From Neostapfia colusana (Eukaryota > Streptophyta > Magnoliopsida > Poales > Poaceae), in NCBI GenBank assembly GCA_030760725.1, contig JASWHV010000001.1:77893683-77957682 (forward strand): a stretch of 64,000 bases of DNA. Reading direction: 5' to 3'. The translations under genes were made by a program, and so were the position numbers. The notes under the pieces were generated by a model. The model had not been told where the DNA came from. It ran no database searches and was given only the letters and a program-made list of their open reading frames with translations. How positions within the stretch are numbered: position 1 is the first letter of the stretch; each line of letters opens with the position of its first letter. This document shows positions 43,342 to 55,977 of this stretch, in pieces.

Positions 43342-46300
43342 GCGTGGTAGTTGGTAAGTTTCCTGCCAATTTACACCTTGCAACCCTACTGTTTGATTCT
43401 GGTGCTACCCACTCGTTCATTGCTCAAGGGTTTGTTAAGAAGCATGACCTAGCAACAACACAAATGAACCATATGCTAGCAGTAAACTCTCTAGGTGGAG
43501 AAATAAGGACAAGGCAAGTTTGTCCCAAAGTGAACCTAGACATTAATGGGGTAGTATTTACTGCTAACCTCATAGTGATAGATTCACAAGGGATAGATAT
43601 TATCTTGGGTATGGATTGGTTGACAAAACATAAAGGAATCATCCATTGTTCGACCAGGACGGTGGAACTAACTCACCCTAGTGGCACAAGAGTAAAGTTC
43701 ATAACAATACACGAGCCTAGGAGGAACTTTAAATTAAATCGAGTTGAGGTGAAAGTTGAGGAAATCAGGACCATCAGGGAATATCCAGATGTTTTTCCGG
43801 AGGAGTTGCCAGGTATGCCTCCCGATCGTGAAGTGGAATTTGCAATTGAGCTAGTACCTGGAACAGCCCCGATATACAAGAGACCTTGTCGGATGGACTT
43901 CAAGCAGCTAGAAGAACTCAAGGATCATTTGAGAGAATTGACGGAGAAGGGGTATATTCGCCCTAGTTCCTCACCATGGGGAGCTCCGGTGATATTTGTG
44001 CCCAAGAAGGACGGAACCCAAAGGTTATGCGTGGATTACCGTGCCTTGAATGAGGTAACCATCAAGAACAAGTACCCATTACCCCGCATTGAAGACTTGT
44101 TTGATCAGTTGAGGGGAGCTTGTGTGTTCTCGAAAATTGATCTCAGGTCGGGATACCACCAACTCAAGATAAGGCAATCTGATATTCCCAAGACAGCTTT
44201 CGTATCTCGGTACGGACTGTATGAATACACTGTCATGCCTTTTGGGCTAACTAATGCCCCGGCATACTTCATGTATCTCATGAACAAGGTATTCATGGAA
44301 TATCTGGACAAATTTGTGGTGGTTTTCATAGATGACATTCTCGTCTTCTCCAAAGATGAAGAAGAACATGAGAAACATCTAAGGTTGGTGTTGCAGAGGC
44401 TTAGAGAACACCAACTATATGCCAAGTTGAGCAAGTGTGAGTTTTGGCTAAAGAGAGTTCCCTTCTTAGGACATATAATCTCGGAGGGAGGAATCTCCGT
44501 GGATCCTGCCTAGATCGAGGATATACAGAAGTGGAAGACCCCTGAAAATGTCGGGGAAGTTCGAAGCTTCTTCGGATTGGCTGGATACTATCGACGGTTT
44601 ATTGAGGGATTCTCCAAGATCTCGAGACCTCTCACCAAACTGTTGGAGAAGGGGATCACATTCACATGGACGCCACAGTGCGAGACGAGTTTTCAGGAGC
44701 TAAAGAAAAGATTGACAACAGCCCCAGTGTTGGTTATGCCAGATATGCAGAAGAACTTTACGGTGTACTGTGATGCCTCTGGAAACAGGTTGGGATGTGT
44801 TTTCATGCAAGAAGGGCATGTCGTGGCTTATGCATCCCGGCAGCTTCGGAAGCACGAGAAAAACTATCCTACACATGACTTAGAACTAGCCGCAGTGGTA
44901 CACGCGTTGAAAATTTGGCGACACTATTTGATGGGGAAGAGGACAGAGATATATACGGATCATAAGAGTTTGAAGTACATTTTCACACAGCCAGATCTCA
45001 ACCTCAGACAAAGGAGATGGTTAGAGCTAATCAATGACTTTGATGTGGGCATCAACTATCATCCTGGGAAAGCAAACGTCGTGGCCGATGCTTTAAGTCG
45101 GAAAGTGCATGTCAATAAGTTGAGCTTGAAGGACATGCCTGCAGAATTGAAGGACGACGTTATAAGGCTCAATCTATGCCTGGTAAATAGTGGTGAAGCC
45201 ATCGCCATGGAAGTGGACTCCACACTACAGCGAGATATCCGCGAGGGTCAAAAGAACGACGAGAAGATACAAGAAATCAGGCAACTCATCAAGGAAAATA
45301 AAGCTCCTGGATTCAGAGAGGATGAACAAGGAACGGTGTGGCACGGGAAAAGAATCTGTGTGCCAGAAGTAAAGGAGATCCGTGAATTGATTTTGAAGGA
45401 GGCTCATGATTCTGACTATTCCATTCATCCTGGTAGTACGAAGATGTACCAGGACCTCAAGAGCAGGTATTGGTGGTATGGCATGAAACGAGATGTCGCG
45501 GAACATGTTGCCCTATGTGACACATGTCGGTTGGTGAAAGAAGAACATCAACGACCCGCGGGAGTATTGCAACCACTCAAAGTGCCTGAATGGAAATGGG
45601 AAGAAATCAGTATGGATTTCATAGTGGGATTACCCAGGACCCAATCAGGATATGATTCGATATGGGTCATCATTGACAGGCTAATCAAGGTAGCTCATTT
45701 CATCTCTGTGAAAGAAAGCTACAGCGGATCCAAATTGGCAGAATTATACATGTCAAGGATCGTGTGTTTCCATGGAGTGCCAAAGAAGATAGTGTCAGAT
45801 CGAGGGACACAGTTCACCTCAAGGTTCTGGTAGAAGTTACATGAAACCATAGGAACTCATCTGAACTTTAGTTCTGCCTATCATCCCCAGACTGACGGAC
45901 AGACGGAAAGAACCAATCAGATCCTTGAGGACATGCTGAGAACGTGTGCACTCAAAAACAATCGGAGTTGGGATAAGAACTTACCGTATGCGGAGTTCTC
46001 CTATAACAACAGCTATCAGGCTAGTATGAAGATGTCACCGTTTGAGGCTTTGTATGGGAGAAAGTGCAGAACCCCACTATTCTGGAACCAAGCCGGGGAA
46101 AGTAAAGTGTTTGGACCCGAAGTACTACAAGAAGCTGAGGCGAAGGTGAGGGAAATTCGCAACAATTTGAGGATAGCACAGACACGCGAAAAGAGCTATG
46201 CCGATGTACGAAGAAGAGAGCTCGTTTTCAACGTGGGAGACTATGTCTATCTCAAGGTGTCCCCTATCAAAGGACTTCGTCGGTTCAAGGTGAAAGGGAA

Positions 46301-46652
46301 GTTGTCACCTCGATACATCGGACCCTTTCAAGTTATGGAAAGGAAAGGCGAAGTGGCGTATCAACTAGAGTTACAGGCTCGCCTATCGGATGTGCACGAT
46401 GTATTCCATGTGTCACAACTCAAGAAATGCCTGAGGACGCCTGAAGAGGTGTTACCCATGAATGAAGTGGACGTAGCTGAGGATTTTTCTTATGCCGAGC
46501 GACCATATAAGATTTTGGAGACAATGGAACGCCTCACCAGAAATAAAAGAATCCGGATGTGCAAGGTGCAGTGGAGGCATCACTCAGAAGAGGAAGCCAC
46601 CTGGGAGCGGGAAGATGAGCTCAAGGCACAATTTCCGGAATTGTTTTCTTAG
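43342..46652 (+). pseudogene. pol: pol of element D (first array copy), two nonsense codons
   Basis: Protease (DSGATHSF), RT (MPFGLTNAP, FIDD), RNase H, integrase and chromodomain follow in one frame. TAG at 44511-44513 lies between RT and RNase H, and TAG at 45831-45833 lies in the integrase core after RFW. No frameshift is seen. A Cys for Tyr change near 43886 (RPCRMD) is private to this copy; the other copies have Tyr. The gag part lies 25 kb to the left. Not functional. Confidence 0.92.
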
Positions 46653-46683
46653 AACCACCAATCTCGAGGACGAGATTTCTTTT

Positions 46684-46697
46684 AAGGGGGGTAGAGC
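46684..46697 (+). other. Polypurine tract of element D
   Basis: AAGGGGGGTAGAGC before the D 3' LTR. It is repeated at 55964-55977 in the second array copy. Confidence 0.85.
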
Positions 46698-49600
46698 TGT
46701 AACACCCCAAAATCTTGTTAAGACCCAAAATCATGTTAAGAGAGGAATTTAAAATTTTTTGGACGTATTGCATGTTTTGCAACAATTTAAATTCAAACTG
46801 GAATTCAAATTAAACTCAAAACAGAAAAGAAATAGAAAAAGAAAAAGGAAAACAGAAAAAAAAAAACCGGCCAGTGGGCCGAAACCCACCAGCCGGCCCA
46901 ACCAGCACCCGCGCCAGCCCGCAGCCGCGCGCGCCTCTTCCTCCCACTGACAGGCGAGGACCGCCAGCCCTTCTTCTACCTCGCGCCGCGCCGGGACTCT
47001 ATCACCCGAATTGAAACCGATCAGGAATTCTCGCATATCCCAGCCGAATTCCGTTCGGGGGCGATGCAAACTCGATCTAAACCACCCCACCGCCCCCCCC
47101 CCCCCCCGTCTATAAAAACCCCGACCCTGTCCCGTTTTTCCCACGCGATCCGCCGATTTTGTCTCCGGTGAGAACCCGAGTTTCTCCGGCGAATTCTGGC
47201 CGATCTAAGCTCGGAAATTCCGATCTAACTCGCTGGTCTTGATCCACCGCCTCCGGGGAACCCTGCAGGTGCAGAAAACTCGGTGACTTGCGGTTCAAAC
47301 ACAGCGCCGACGAGCCTCGCCGTGGTTTCACTTCGGACCTCGTCGCCGACCGCCTTCCAGGACCTCCGAGCTCAAGGAAACCCCCGAGGTGAGATCCCCG
47401 ACCTCCCCTCCACCGACCTATGCCATAAAATCACAGTTCTAGGAAGAATTCCCAAAGATCCGAAACTCTTCGGCGAGATCGCCGCCTCCCGCCGCCGTGC
47501 GCCGCTGGGCAGCGCCGCTCGCTTGTGTGCCGTTTATTTTAAATCGCACGGTAGAGTTTAAATCCCCGCGTACCGGTTCGACGTTATAATCTCAGCTGTC
47601 TGTTTTAAATCGGACGGTCCACATCAGCCCCGCGTTATAAAGACTGGAAATCTTACGTGCTACCCCCTGGGGTTCTCGGGAAATAAGAGCTAGCCCCGGA
47701 AACTTCTGATCTAGCCCCTGGAACTTCAGAAAATCATGTAAATTCATTTAAAAAATCAGTTTTAGCCCCTGGACTTAATAAAAATTAGGAAAAACTCCTC
47801 TGTTATGTATAGCTAGACCCCTGAAAGTTGTTAAAATAATATTATAGACCCCGTAGTGGGGTGAGTTTACCTTTTTAGCCCTGTTTGATATTTAATTTAG
47901 GAAATTGAATATGTGGCTAGTATTTAAAATTTAAAAGTGGGACAAACATATTGTCAAAATTAAATTAAAAACTTTCTCAGTATTTAGAAAACTTTGGAGT
48001 GAGATAAAAATATGTTTTGGGCTGAAGTGAATCTGTTTAATTTATTATTCACATTTAGGGACACATTTTTAAGTAAAGAATAGTTCTGGAAAATAGGGAA
48101 AATAATTGTAAAATAGTTTACATCAGAGGGAAAGGTTAAAAATATATTAGTAAATATTTTAGATCAGAACCTATTCTGTTTAGATGATGTGTCTTGTTAT
48201 TTTCATAATAAAGTTCACATTTAGGCATAGGAAATAAATCTGAAAATATAGCAACTAGTAAATGATAAATGGAGTTCTAAAATCCAAAGAATTCAGTTTA
48301 GGGTTGGTAGAAATTCTGAAGACACATATGGAGAAGGAAAATAACTTTCATGCATACTTGGTAGCTAAAAGGTGTAGTAATTGAATATAAGGAATTTATT
48401 TAAATTGGAAACTCATATGTATAGTATGAAAGTATAAATGTGAACACAAAAGTAGGAATCATATACACATGATTAAAAGTGCATGCAAGCCACAAATCAA
48501 CACACATAGAGTAACCACAACACATATAATGGTGAATGACTTTCATAAATATGAATGTGTGGTTTGTATGAAGTGGAAGTGTGAACTATGTCTTATGGAT
48601 TGTTGTTTTTCTTTTGCTATGTGTGATGGTATGATGTAGAACCTGCTCAAGAGCAAGTTATTCCTTTCCAAGATCAGGACTACCCATTTCAAGAGCAGCA
48701 GGAAGGAGGCAAGTGTCCTTGACCACTTTGATCCTATGCTAGGATGTGTAGATAGAATTATTTGCATTGTCAAATGAAATATGAAACCCATGCTAGGAAG
48801 TTTCCCTAGAATTGCATTACCTTGTTTCCTTGTAGCTTGGGATGGGATTCATTTTATCATGTCATTTATTATTATGCATATGCTTAGCCATGCTTAGAAT
48901 GGGATATTTGGGATAAGAAATCATCAGTTTATTTTACCATACTCTTGAATGAGATATTGTGGGTTATGTAGAGGTAGGGATCAAGGCAAGTTGGATGTTT
49001 TGGTTGTGTGCTGGGTGCACGAGACTTGGGTTTGTGTTTAGTGCTTGCCTGGATCCTAAGGACCGGTTCATGGAGCATGTAACCTGGCTTTACAGTGCCA
49101 ACCACATGCTGAGATGGGGCAGCTTGGCAAATTAATTAGGTGTATCCCCGGCGTAGTATGGGTGTGTTGGATGGTGCGGGGAATAGGTGTCAGCTGGACT
49201 ACCATATGAACCGCAAGGCTCAAGAGGGGGCCACTGCAGCGGGGTTGGAGCCTCTTGTATGCTGTTAGGGGTGAAACCTCAGTGGGCCCATGCTCGTCAG
49301 GAATCCCTTTGTAAAGGCTTCGTAGTGATCTCCTGGCTACACACCTGGGAAGTGTGAATGTGGTTCGTAGCCACTGGCATAATGGAGGTTCTTTTAGTCC
49401 ACCCGACAACGGGGGATAAAATCACTACATGTGGGTACAGTGGTACAAACTCTGCAGAGTCAAAACTGTCATGACAGCCGTGCTCACGGTCAAGAGCGGC
49501 TTGGACTTATTCATGATTAGAGGATTGATGGTTTTGGAAGTTGTAGATGTTAAGCGGGGAGCTTAACATTGGAAATGATGTTATGGTTATTTGATTATGA

Positions 49601-49740
49601 TGATGGGATTGGAGATTGGGACCATTTCACCTGTGTAGTAATGTAGGTGCTTAATAAGCTAAGGTAATAGGTATTAATGGCATAGTGCTTTAACCATGAG
49701 TTCAACCTTCCCTTGTTCTAGCCATGCATGACATGACTTT
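46698..49740 (+). repeat. 3' LTR of element D, truncated (3043 bp)
   Basis: Starts TGTAACACCCCAAAATC. It is colinear with the D 5' LTR to GACATGACTTT at 49740. The terminal stem-loop, AATAAA and LTR end are missing. A run of 15 C near 47093-47107 is 9 C in the second copy. Confidence 0.9.
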
Positions 49741-52616
49741 GCAGGTGCAGAAAACCCGAAGACTTACGGTGCAAATCCAGCTCCGACGAGCTTCGCCGTG
49801 GTTTTGCCTCGGACCTCGCCGCCGAGCACTTTCCAGGACCCCCGAGCTCGAGAAAACCCCCGAGGTGAGATCCCTGACCTCCCCTCTACCGATCTAGGCC
49901 ATAAGATCACAGTTCTAGGCAGAATTCTCGAGGATCCGAAAGTTTCCGGCGAGATCGCCGCTTCCCGCCGCCGTGCGCCGCCGGCAGCGCCGCCCGCGCT
50001 CGATCAGAGCGACGTGGCCGCTTGTGCGCCGTTTATTTTAAATCGCACGGTAGACTTTAAAACCCCGCGTACCGGTTCGATGTTATAATCTCAGCCGTCG
50101 GTTTAAAATCAGACGGTCCACGTCAGCCCCGCGTTATAAAGACTGGAATTCTTACGTGCTACCCCCTGGGGTTCTCTGGAATTGAGAGCTAGCCCCGGAA
50201 ACTTCAGATCTAGCCCCTGGAACTCCAGAAAATCATGTAAATTCATTTAAAAATCAGTTTTAGCCCCTGGACTTAATAGAAATTAAGAAAAACACCTCTG
50301 AAAAGTGTAGCTAGACCCCTGGAAATTATGAAAATGATATTATAGACCCTGTAATGGGGTGAATTCATTATTTTAGCTCTGTTTAGTATTTAATTTAGAA
50401 AATTGAATATGTAACTAGTGTTTAAATATTAAAAAGGGGGACAAACATAATTTTCAAATTTATTAAAAACTTTCTCAGTACTTAGAAAACTTTGGAGTGA
50501 GATAAAAATATATTTTTAGGCTGAAATAAATCTGTTTCATCTATTATTCACATTTAATAGTATAGGGACACATTTTTAAGTAAAGAATAGTTAAAGAAAA
50601 ATAGGGAAAATAATTATGAAATAGTATACATCAGAAGCCAAGGTCAAAATATGATCTTAAATTATTTAGGACCAGAACCTAATCTGTTTAGGTAGTGTGT
50701 ATTACTAATTTAATAATAAAATGCACAATTATGCATAAGAATATAAATCTGAAAATATAGAGATTAGTAGATGATAAATGGAGTTTCTAAAGTACAAAGA
50801 ATTCAGTTTAGGGTTGATAGAAATTATGAAGGCACATATGGAGAAGAAAAATACTTTTCATACATACTTGGTAGTTTAATATATAAGGAATTTATTTAAA
50901 ACTGAAACACACATATATACATGTATATACATATATAGTATGTGAGTATAAATATGAACACCAAAGTAGGAATCATACACATGTAAATAAAAGTGTATGC
51001 AAGCCCCAAATCAACACACATAGAGTACCCACAACACATAAAATGGTAAAGAAACTTTCATAAATGTGAATGTGTGGTTTGTATGAAGTAGAAGTATGAA
51101 CTATGTCTTATGATTGTTGTTTTTCTTTTGCTATGTGTGATGGTATGAAGTAGAACCTGCTCAAGAACAAGTTATTCAATTCCAAGACCAAGACTACCCA
51201 TTTCAAGAGCAGCAAGAAGGAGGCAAGTGTCCTTGACCACTTTGATCCTATGCTAGGATGTGTAGATAGAATTATTTGCATTGTCAAGTTAAATATGAAA
51301 CCCATGCTAGGAAGTTTCCCTAGAATTGCATTACCTTATTTCCTTGAAGCTTGGGTTGGGATTTATTTTGTCATGTCATTTATATACATGCATATGCTTA
51401 GCCATGCTTAGAATGGGATAATTGGGACATGAGATCATCAGTTTACATTACCATACTCTTGAATGAGCTATTATGAGTTATGTAGAGGTAGGGATCAAGG
51501 CAAGTTGGATGTTTTGGTTGTGTGCTGGGTGCACGAGACTTGGGTTTGTGTTTAGTACTTGCCTGGATCCTAAGGACCGGTTCATGGAGCATGTAACCCG
51601 GCTTTACAGTGCCAACCACATGCTGAGATGGGGCAGCTTAGCCAATTAATTAGGTGTATCCCCGGCGTAGTATGGGTGTGTTGGATGGTGCGGGGAATAG
51701 GAGTCAGCTGGACTACCATATGAACCGCAAGGCTCAAGAGGGGGCCACTGCAGCGGGGTTGGAGCCTCTTGTATGCTGTTAGGGGTGAAACCTCAGTGGG
51801 CCCACGCTCGTCGGGAATCCCTTTGTAAAGGCTTCGTAGTGATCTCCTGGCTGCACACCTGGGAAGTGTGAATGTGGTTCGTAGCCACTGGCATAATGGA
51901 GGTTCTTTTAGTCCACCCGGCAACGGGGGATGAAATCACTACTTGTGGGTACAGTGGTACAAACTCTGCAGAGTCAAAACTGTCTTGACAGCCGTGCTCA
52001 CGGTTAAGAGCGGCCCGGACTTATTCATGATTAGAGAATTGATGGTTTTGGAAGTTAAGCGGGGAGCTTAACATTGGAAATGATAATTATGGTTATTGGT
52101 TTATGATGATGGGATGGGAGATTTGGATCATTTCACCTGTGTAGTAATGTAGGTGCTTAATAAGCTAAGGTGATAGGTATTAATTGCGTAGTGCTTTAAC
52201 CATGAGTTCAACCTCTCCTTGTTCTAGCCATGCATGATATAATTTTCCCACACTTGCTGAGTAGCATTGGTACTCAACCTTCCATATTTGTTGGTTTATA
52301 TTGCTGCTCAGGTCAAGATAATGAGATGGTGTATAATGACCAAGATTTTGGACCCGAGGAAGGTTTCTAGGTTCATGAAGACCCCCGGGCAACACCTGTG
52401 ATGGAGCCCTAAAGAATAATATTCCGCTGCTAGTTTATTTACTTGTGATGAAGCATTAGTGTTCATTGAGACATTTGTGATGTAAGACTTATTTATATTC
52501 GACACCTGGCTTGTAATAAATGATGCTTCACTATTTGTCATCACATGTATGAGAAAATGATCCTGGCATACATGTGATATTCACTTGGTTGTTCTTCGGA
52601 AAAACCGGGTGTGACA
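49741..52616 (+). repeat. Unit 2: partial E-type LTR fused to a D-type LTR
   Basis: Lacks the first 586 bp of the LTR, including the TATA box. It is joined to the D LTR at 49740/49741 and ends GGGTGTGACA at 52616. The fused D-E LTR (46698-52616) is about 5.9 kb. Confidence 0.9.
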
Positions 52617-52621
52617 ACCCG

Positions 52622-55600
52622 GCGTGGTAGTTGGTAAGTTTCCTGCCAATTTACACCTTGCAACCCTACTGTTTGATTCTGGTGCTACCCACTCGTTCAT
52701 TGCTCAAGGGTTTGTTAAGAAGCATGACCTAGCAACAACACAAATGAACCATATGCTAGCAGTAAACTCTCTAGGTGGAGAAATAAGGACAAGGCAAGTT
52801 TGTCCCAAAGTGAACCTAGACATTAATGGGGTAGTATTTACTGCTAACCTCATAGTGATAGATTCACAAGGGATAGATATTATCTTGGGTATGGATTGGT
52901 TGACAAAACATAAAGGAATCATCCATTGTTCGACCAGGACGGTGGAACTAACTCACCCTAGTGGCACAAGAGTAAAGTTCATAACAATACACGAGCCTAG
53001 GAGGAACTTTAAATTAAATCGAGTTGAGGTGAAAGTTGAGGAAATCAGGACCATCAGGGAATATCCAGATGTTTTTCCGGAGGAGTTGCCAGGTATGCCT
53101 CCCGATCGTGAAGTGGAATTTGCAATTGAGCTAGTACCTGGAACAGCCCCGATATACAAGAGACCTTATCGGATGGACTTCAAGCAGCTAGAAGAACTCA
53201 AGGATCATTTGAGAGAATTGACGGAGAAGGGGTATATTCGCCCTAGTTCCTCACCATGGGGAGCTCCGGTGATATTTGTGCCCAAGAAGGACGGAACCCA
53301 AAGGTTATGCGTGGATTACCGTGCCTTGAATGAGGTAACCATCAAGAACAAGTACCCATTACCCCGCATTGAAGACTTGTTTGATCAGTTGAGGGGAGCT
53401 TGTGTGTTCTCGAAAATTGATCTCAGGTCGGGATACCACCAACTCAAGATAAGGCAATCTGATATTCCCAAGACAGCTTTCGTATCTCGGTACGGACTGT
53501 ATGAATACACTGTCATGCCTTTCGGGCTAACTAATGCCCCGGCATACTTCATGTATCTCATGAACAAGGTATTCATGGAATATCTGGACAAATTTGTGGT
53601 GGTTTTCATAGATGACATTCTCGTCTTCTCCAAAGATGAAGAAGAACATGAGAAACATCTAAGGTTGGTGTTGCAGAGGCTTAGAGAACACCAACTATAT
53701 GCCAAGTTGAGCAAGTGTGAGTTTTGGCTAAAGAGAGTTCCCTTCTTAGGACATATAATCTCGGAGGGAGGAATCTCCGTGGATCCTGCCTAGATCGAGG
53801 ATATACAGAAGTGGAAGACCCCTGAAAATGTCGGGGAAGTTCGAAGCTTCTTCGGATTGGCTGGATACTATCGACGGTTTATTGAGGGATTCTCCAAGAT
53901 CTCGAGACCTCTCACCAAACTGTTGGAGAAGGGGATCACATTCACATGGACGCCACAGTGCGAGACGAGTTTTCAGGAGCTAAAGAAAAGATTGACAACA
54001 GCCCCAGTGTTGGTTATGCCAGATATGCAGAAGAACTTTACGGTGTACTGTGATGCCTCTGGAAACAGGTTGGGATGTGTTTTCATGCAAGAAGGGCATG
54101 TCGTGGCTTATGCATCCCGGCAGCTTCGGAAGCACGAGAAAAACTATCCTACACATGACTTAGAACTAGCCGCAGTGGTACACGCGTTGAAAATTTGGCG
54201 ACACTATTTGATGGGGAAGAGGACAGAGATATATACGGATCATAAGAGTTTGAAGTACATTTTCACACAGCCAGATCTCAACCTCAGACAAAGGAGATGG
54301 TTAGAGCTAATCAATGACTTTGATGTGGGCATCAACTATCATCCTGGGAAAGCAAACGTCGTGGCCGATGCTTTAAGTCGGAAAGTGCATGTCAATAAGT
54401 TGAGCTTGAAGGACATGCCTGCAGAATTGAAGGACGACGTTATAAGGCTCAATCTATGCCTGGTAAATAGTGGTGAAGCCATCGCCATGGAAGTGGACTC
54501 CACACTACAGCGAGATATCCGCGAGGGTCAAAAGAACGACGAGAAGATACAAGAAATCAGGCAACTCATCAAGGAAAATAAAGCTCCTGGATTCAGAGAG
54601 GATGAACAAGGAACGGTGTGGCACGGGAAAAGAATCTGTGTGCCAGAAGTAAAGGAGATCCGTGAATTGATTTTGAAGGAGGCTCATGATTCTGACTATT
54701 CCATTCATCCTGGTAGTACGAAGATGTACCAGGACCTCAAGAGCAGGTATTGGTGGTATGGCATGAAACGAGATGTCGCGGAACATGTTGCCCTATGTGA
54801 CACATGTCGGTTGGTGAAAGAAGAACATCAACGACCCGCGGGAGTATTGCAACCACTCAAAGTGCCTGAATGGAAATGGGAAGAAATCAGTATGGATTTC
54901 ATAGTGGGATTACCCAGGACCCAATCAGGATATGATTCGATATGGGTCATCATTGACAGGCTAATCAAGGTAGCTCATTTCATCTCTGTGAAAGAAAGCT
55001 ACAGCGGATCCAAATTGGCAGAATTATACATGTCAAGGATCGTGTGTTTCCATGGAGTGCCAAAGAAGATAGTGTCAGATCGAGGGACACAGTTCACCTC
55101 AAGGTTCTGGTAGAAGTTACATGAAACCATAGGAACTCATCTGAACTTTAGTTCTGCCTATCATCCCCAGACTGACGGACAGACGGAAAGAACCAATCAG
55201 ATCCTTGAGGACATGCTGAGAACGTGTGCACTCAAAAACAATCGGAGTTGGGATAAGAACTTACCGTATGCGGAGTTCTCCTATAACAACAGCTATCAGG
55301 CTAGTATGAAGATGTCACCGTTTGAGGCTTTGTATGGGAGAAAGTGCAGAACCCCACTATTCTGGAACCAAGCCGGGGAAAGTAAAGTGTTTGGACCCGA
55401 AGTACTACAAGAAGCTGAGGCGAAGGTGAGGGAAATTCGCAACAATTTGAGGATAGCACAGACACGCGAAAAGAGCTATGCCGATGTACGAAGAAGAGAG
55501 CTCGTTTTCAACGTGGGAGACTATGTCTATCTCAAGGTGTCCCCTATCAAAGGACTTCGTCGGTTCAAGGTGAAAGGGAAGTTGTCACCTCGATACATCG

Positions 55601-55932
55601 GACCCTTTCAAGTTATGGAAAGGAAAGGCGAAGTGGCGTATCAACTAGAGTTACAGGCTCGCCTATCGGATGTGCACGATGTATTCCATGTGTCACAACT
55701 CAAGAAATGCCTGAGGACGCCTGAAGAGGTGTTACCCATGAATGAAGTGGACGTAGCTGAGGATTTTTCTTATGCCGAGCGACCATATAAGATTTTGGAG
55801 ACAATGGAACGCCTCACCAGAAATAAAAGAATCCGGATGTGCAAGGTGCAGTGGAGGCATCACTCAGAAGAGGAAGCCACCTGGGAGCGGGAAGATGAGC
55901 TCAAGGCACAATTTCCGGAATTGTTTTCTTAG
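52622..55932 (+). pseudogene. pol: pol of element D (second array copy)
   Basis: Same as the first copy, including TAG at 53791-53793 and at 55111-55113, so both stops predate the duplication. It keeps Tyr in RPYRMD, where copy 1 has Cys. Not functional. Confidence 0.92.
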
Positions 55933-55977
55933 AACCACCAATCTCGAGGACGAGATTTCTTTTAAGGGGGGTAGAGC

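Larger units (their letters stand above)
40461..49740 (+). repeat. Tandem array unit 1 (9280 bp)
   Basis: Starts GCAGGTGCAG in the leader of E's 3' LTR and ends ACTTT in D's 3' LTR. It contains the last 2876 bp of E's 3' LTR, the pol region of D and 3043 bp of D's 3' LTR. The unit recurs at 49741 and 59014 with near-identity. At the junction the two parent sequences share ACTTT (40456-40460 and 49736-49740). Confidence 0.93.
43342..49740 (+). mobile_element. Element D, second segment: pol and truncated 3' LTR
   Basis: Continuation of the element that begins at 11997. It resumes at the protease start (VVVGKFPANLH) and runs through pol to its polypurine tract and 3' LTR. The LTR breaks off at 49740, about 370 bp before its expected end, at the junction with a second copy of E's LTR sequence. 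Confidence 0.92.
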
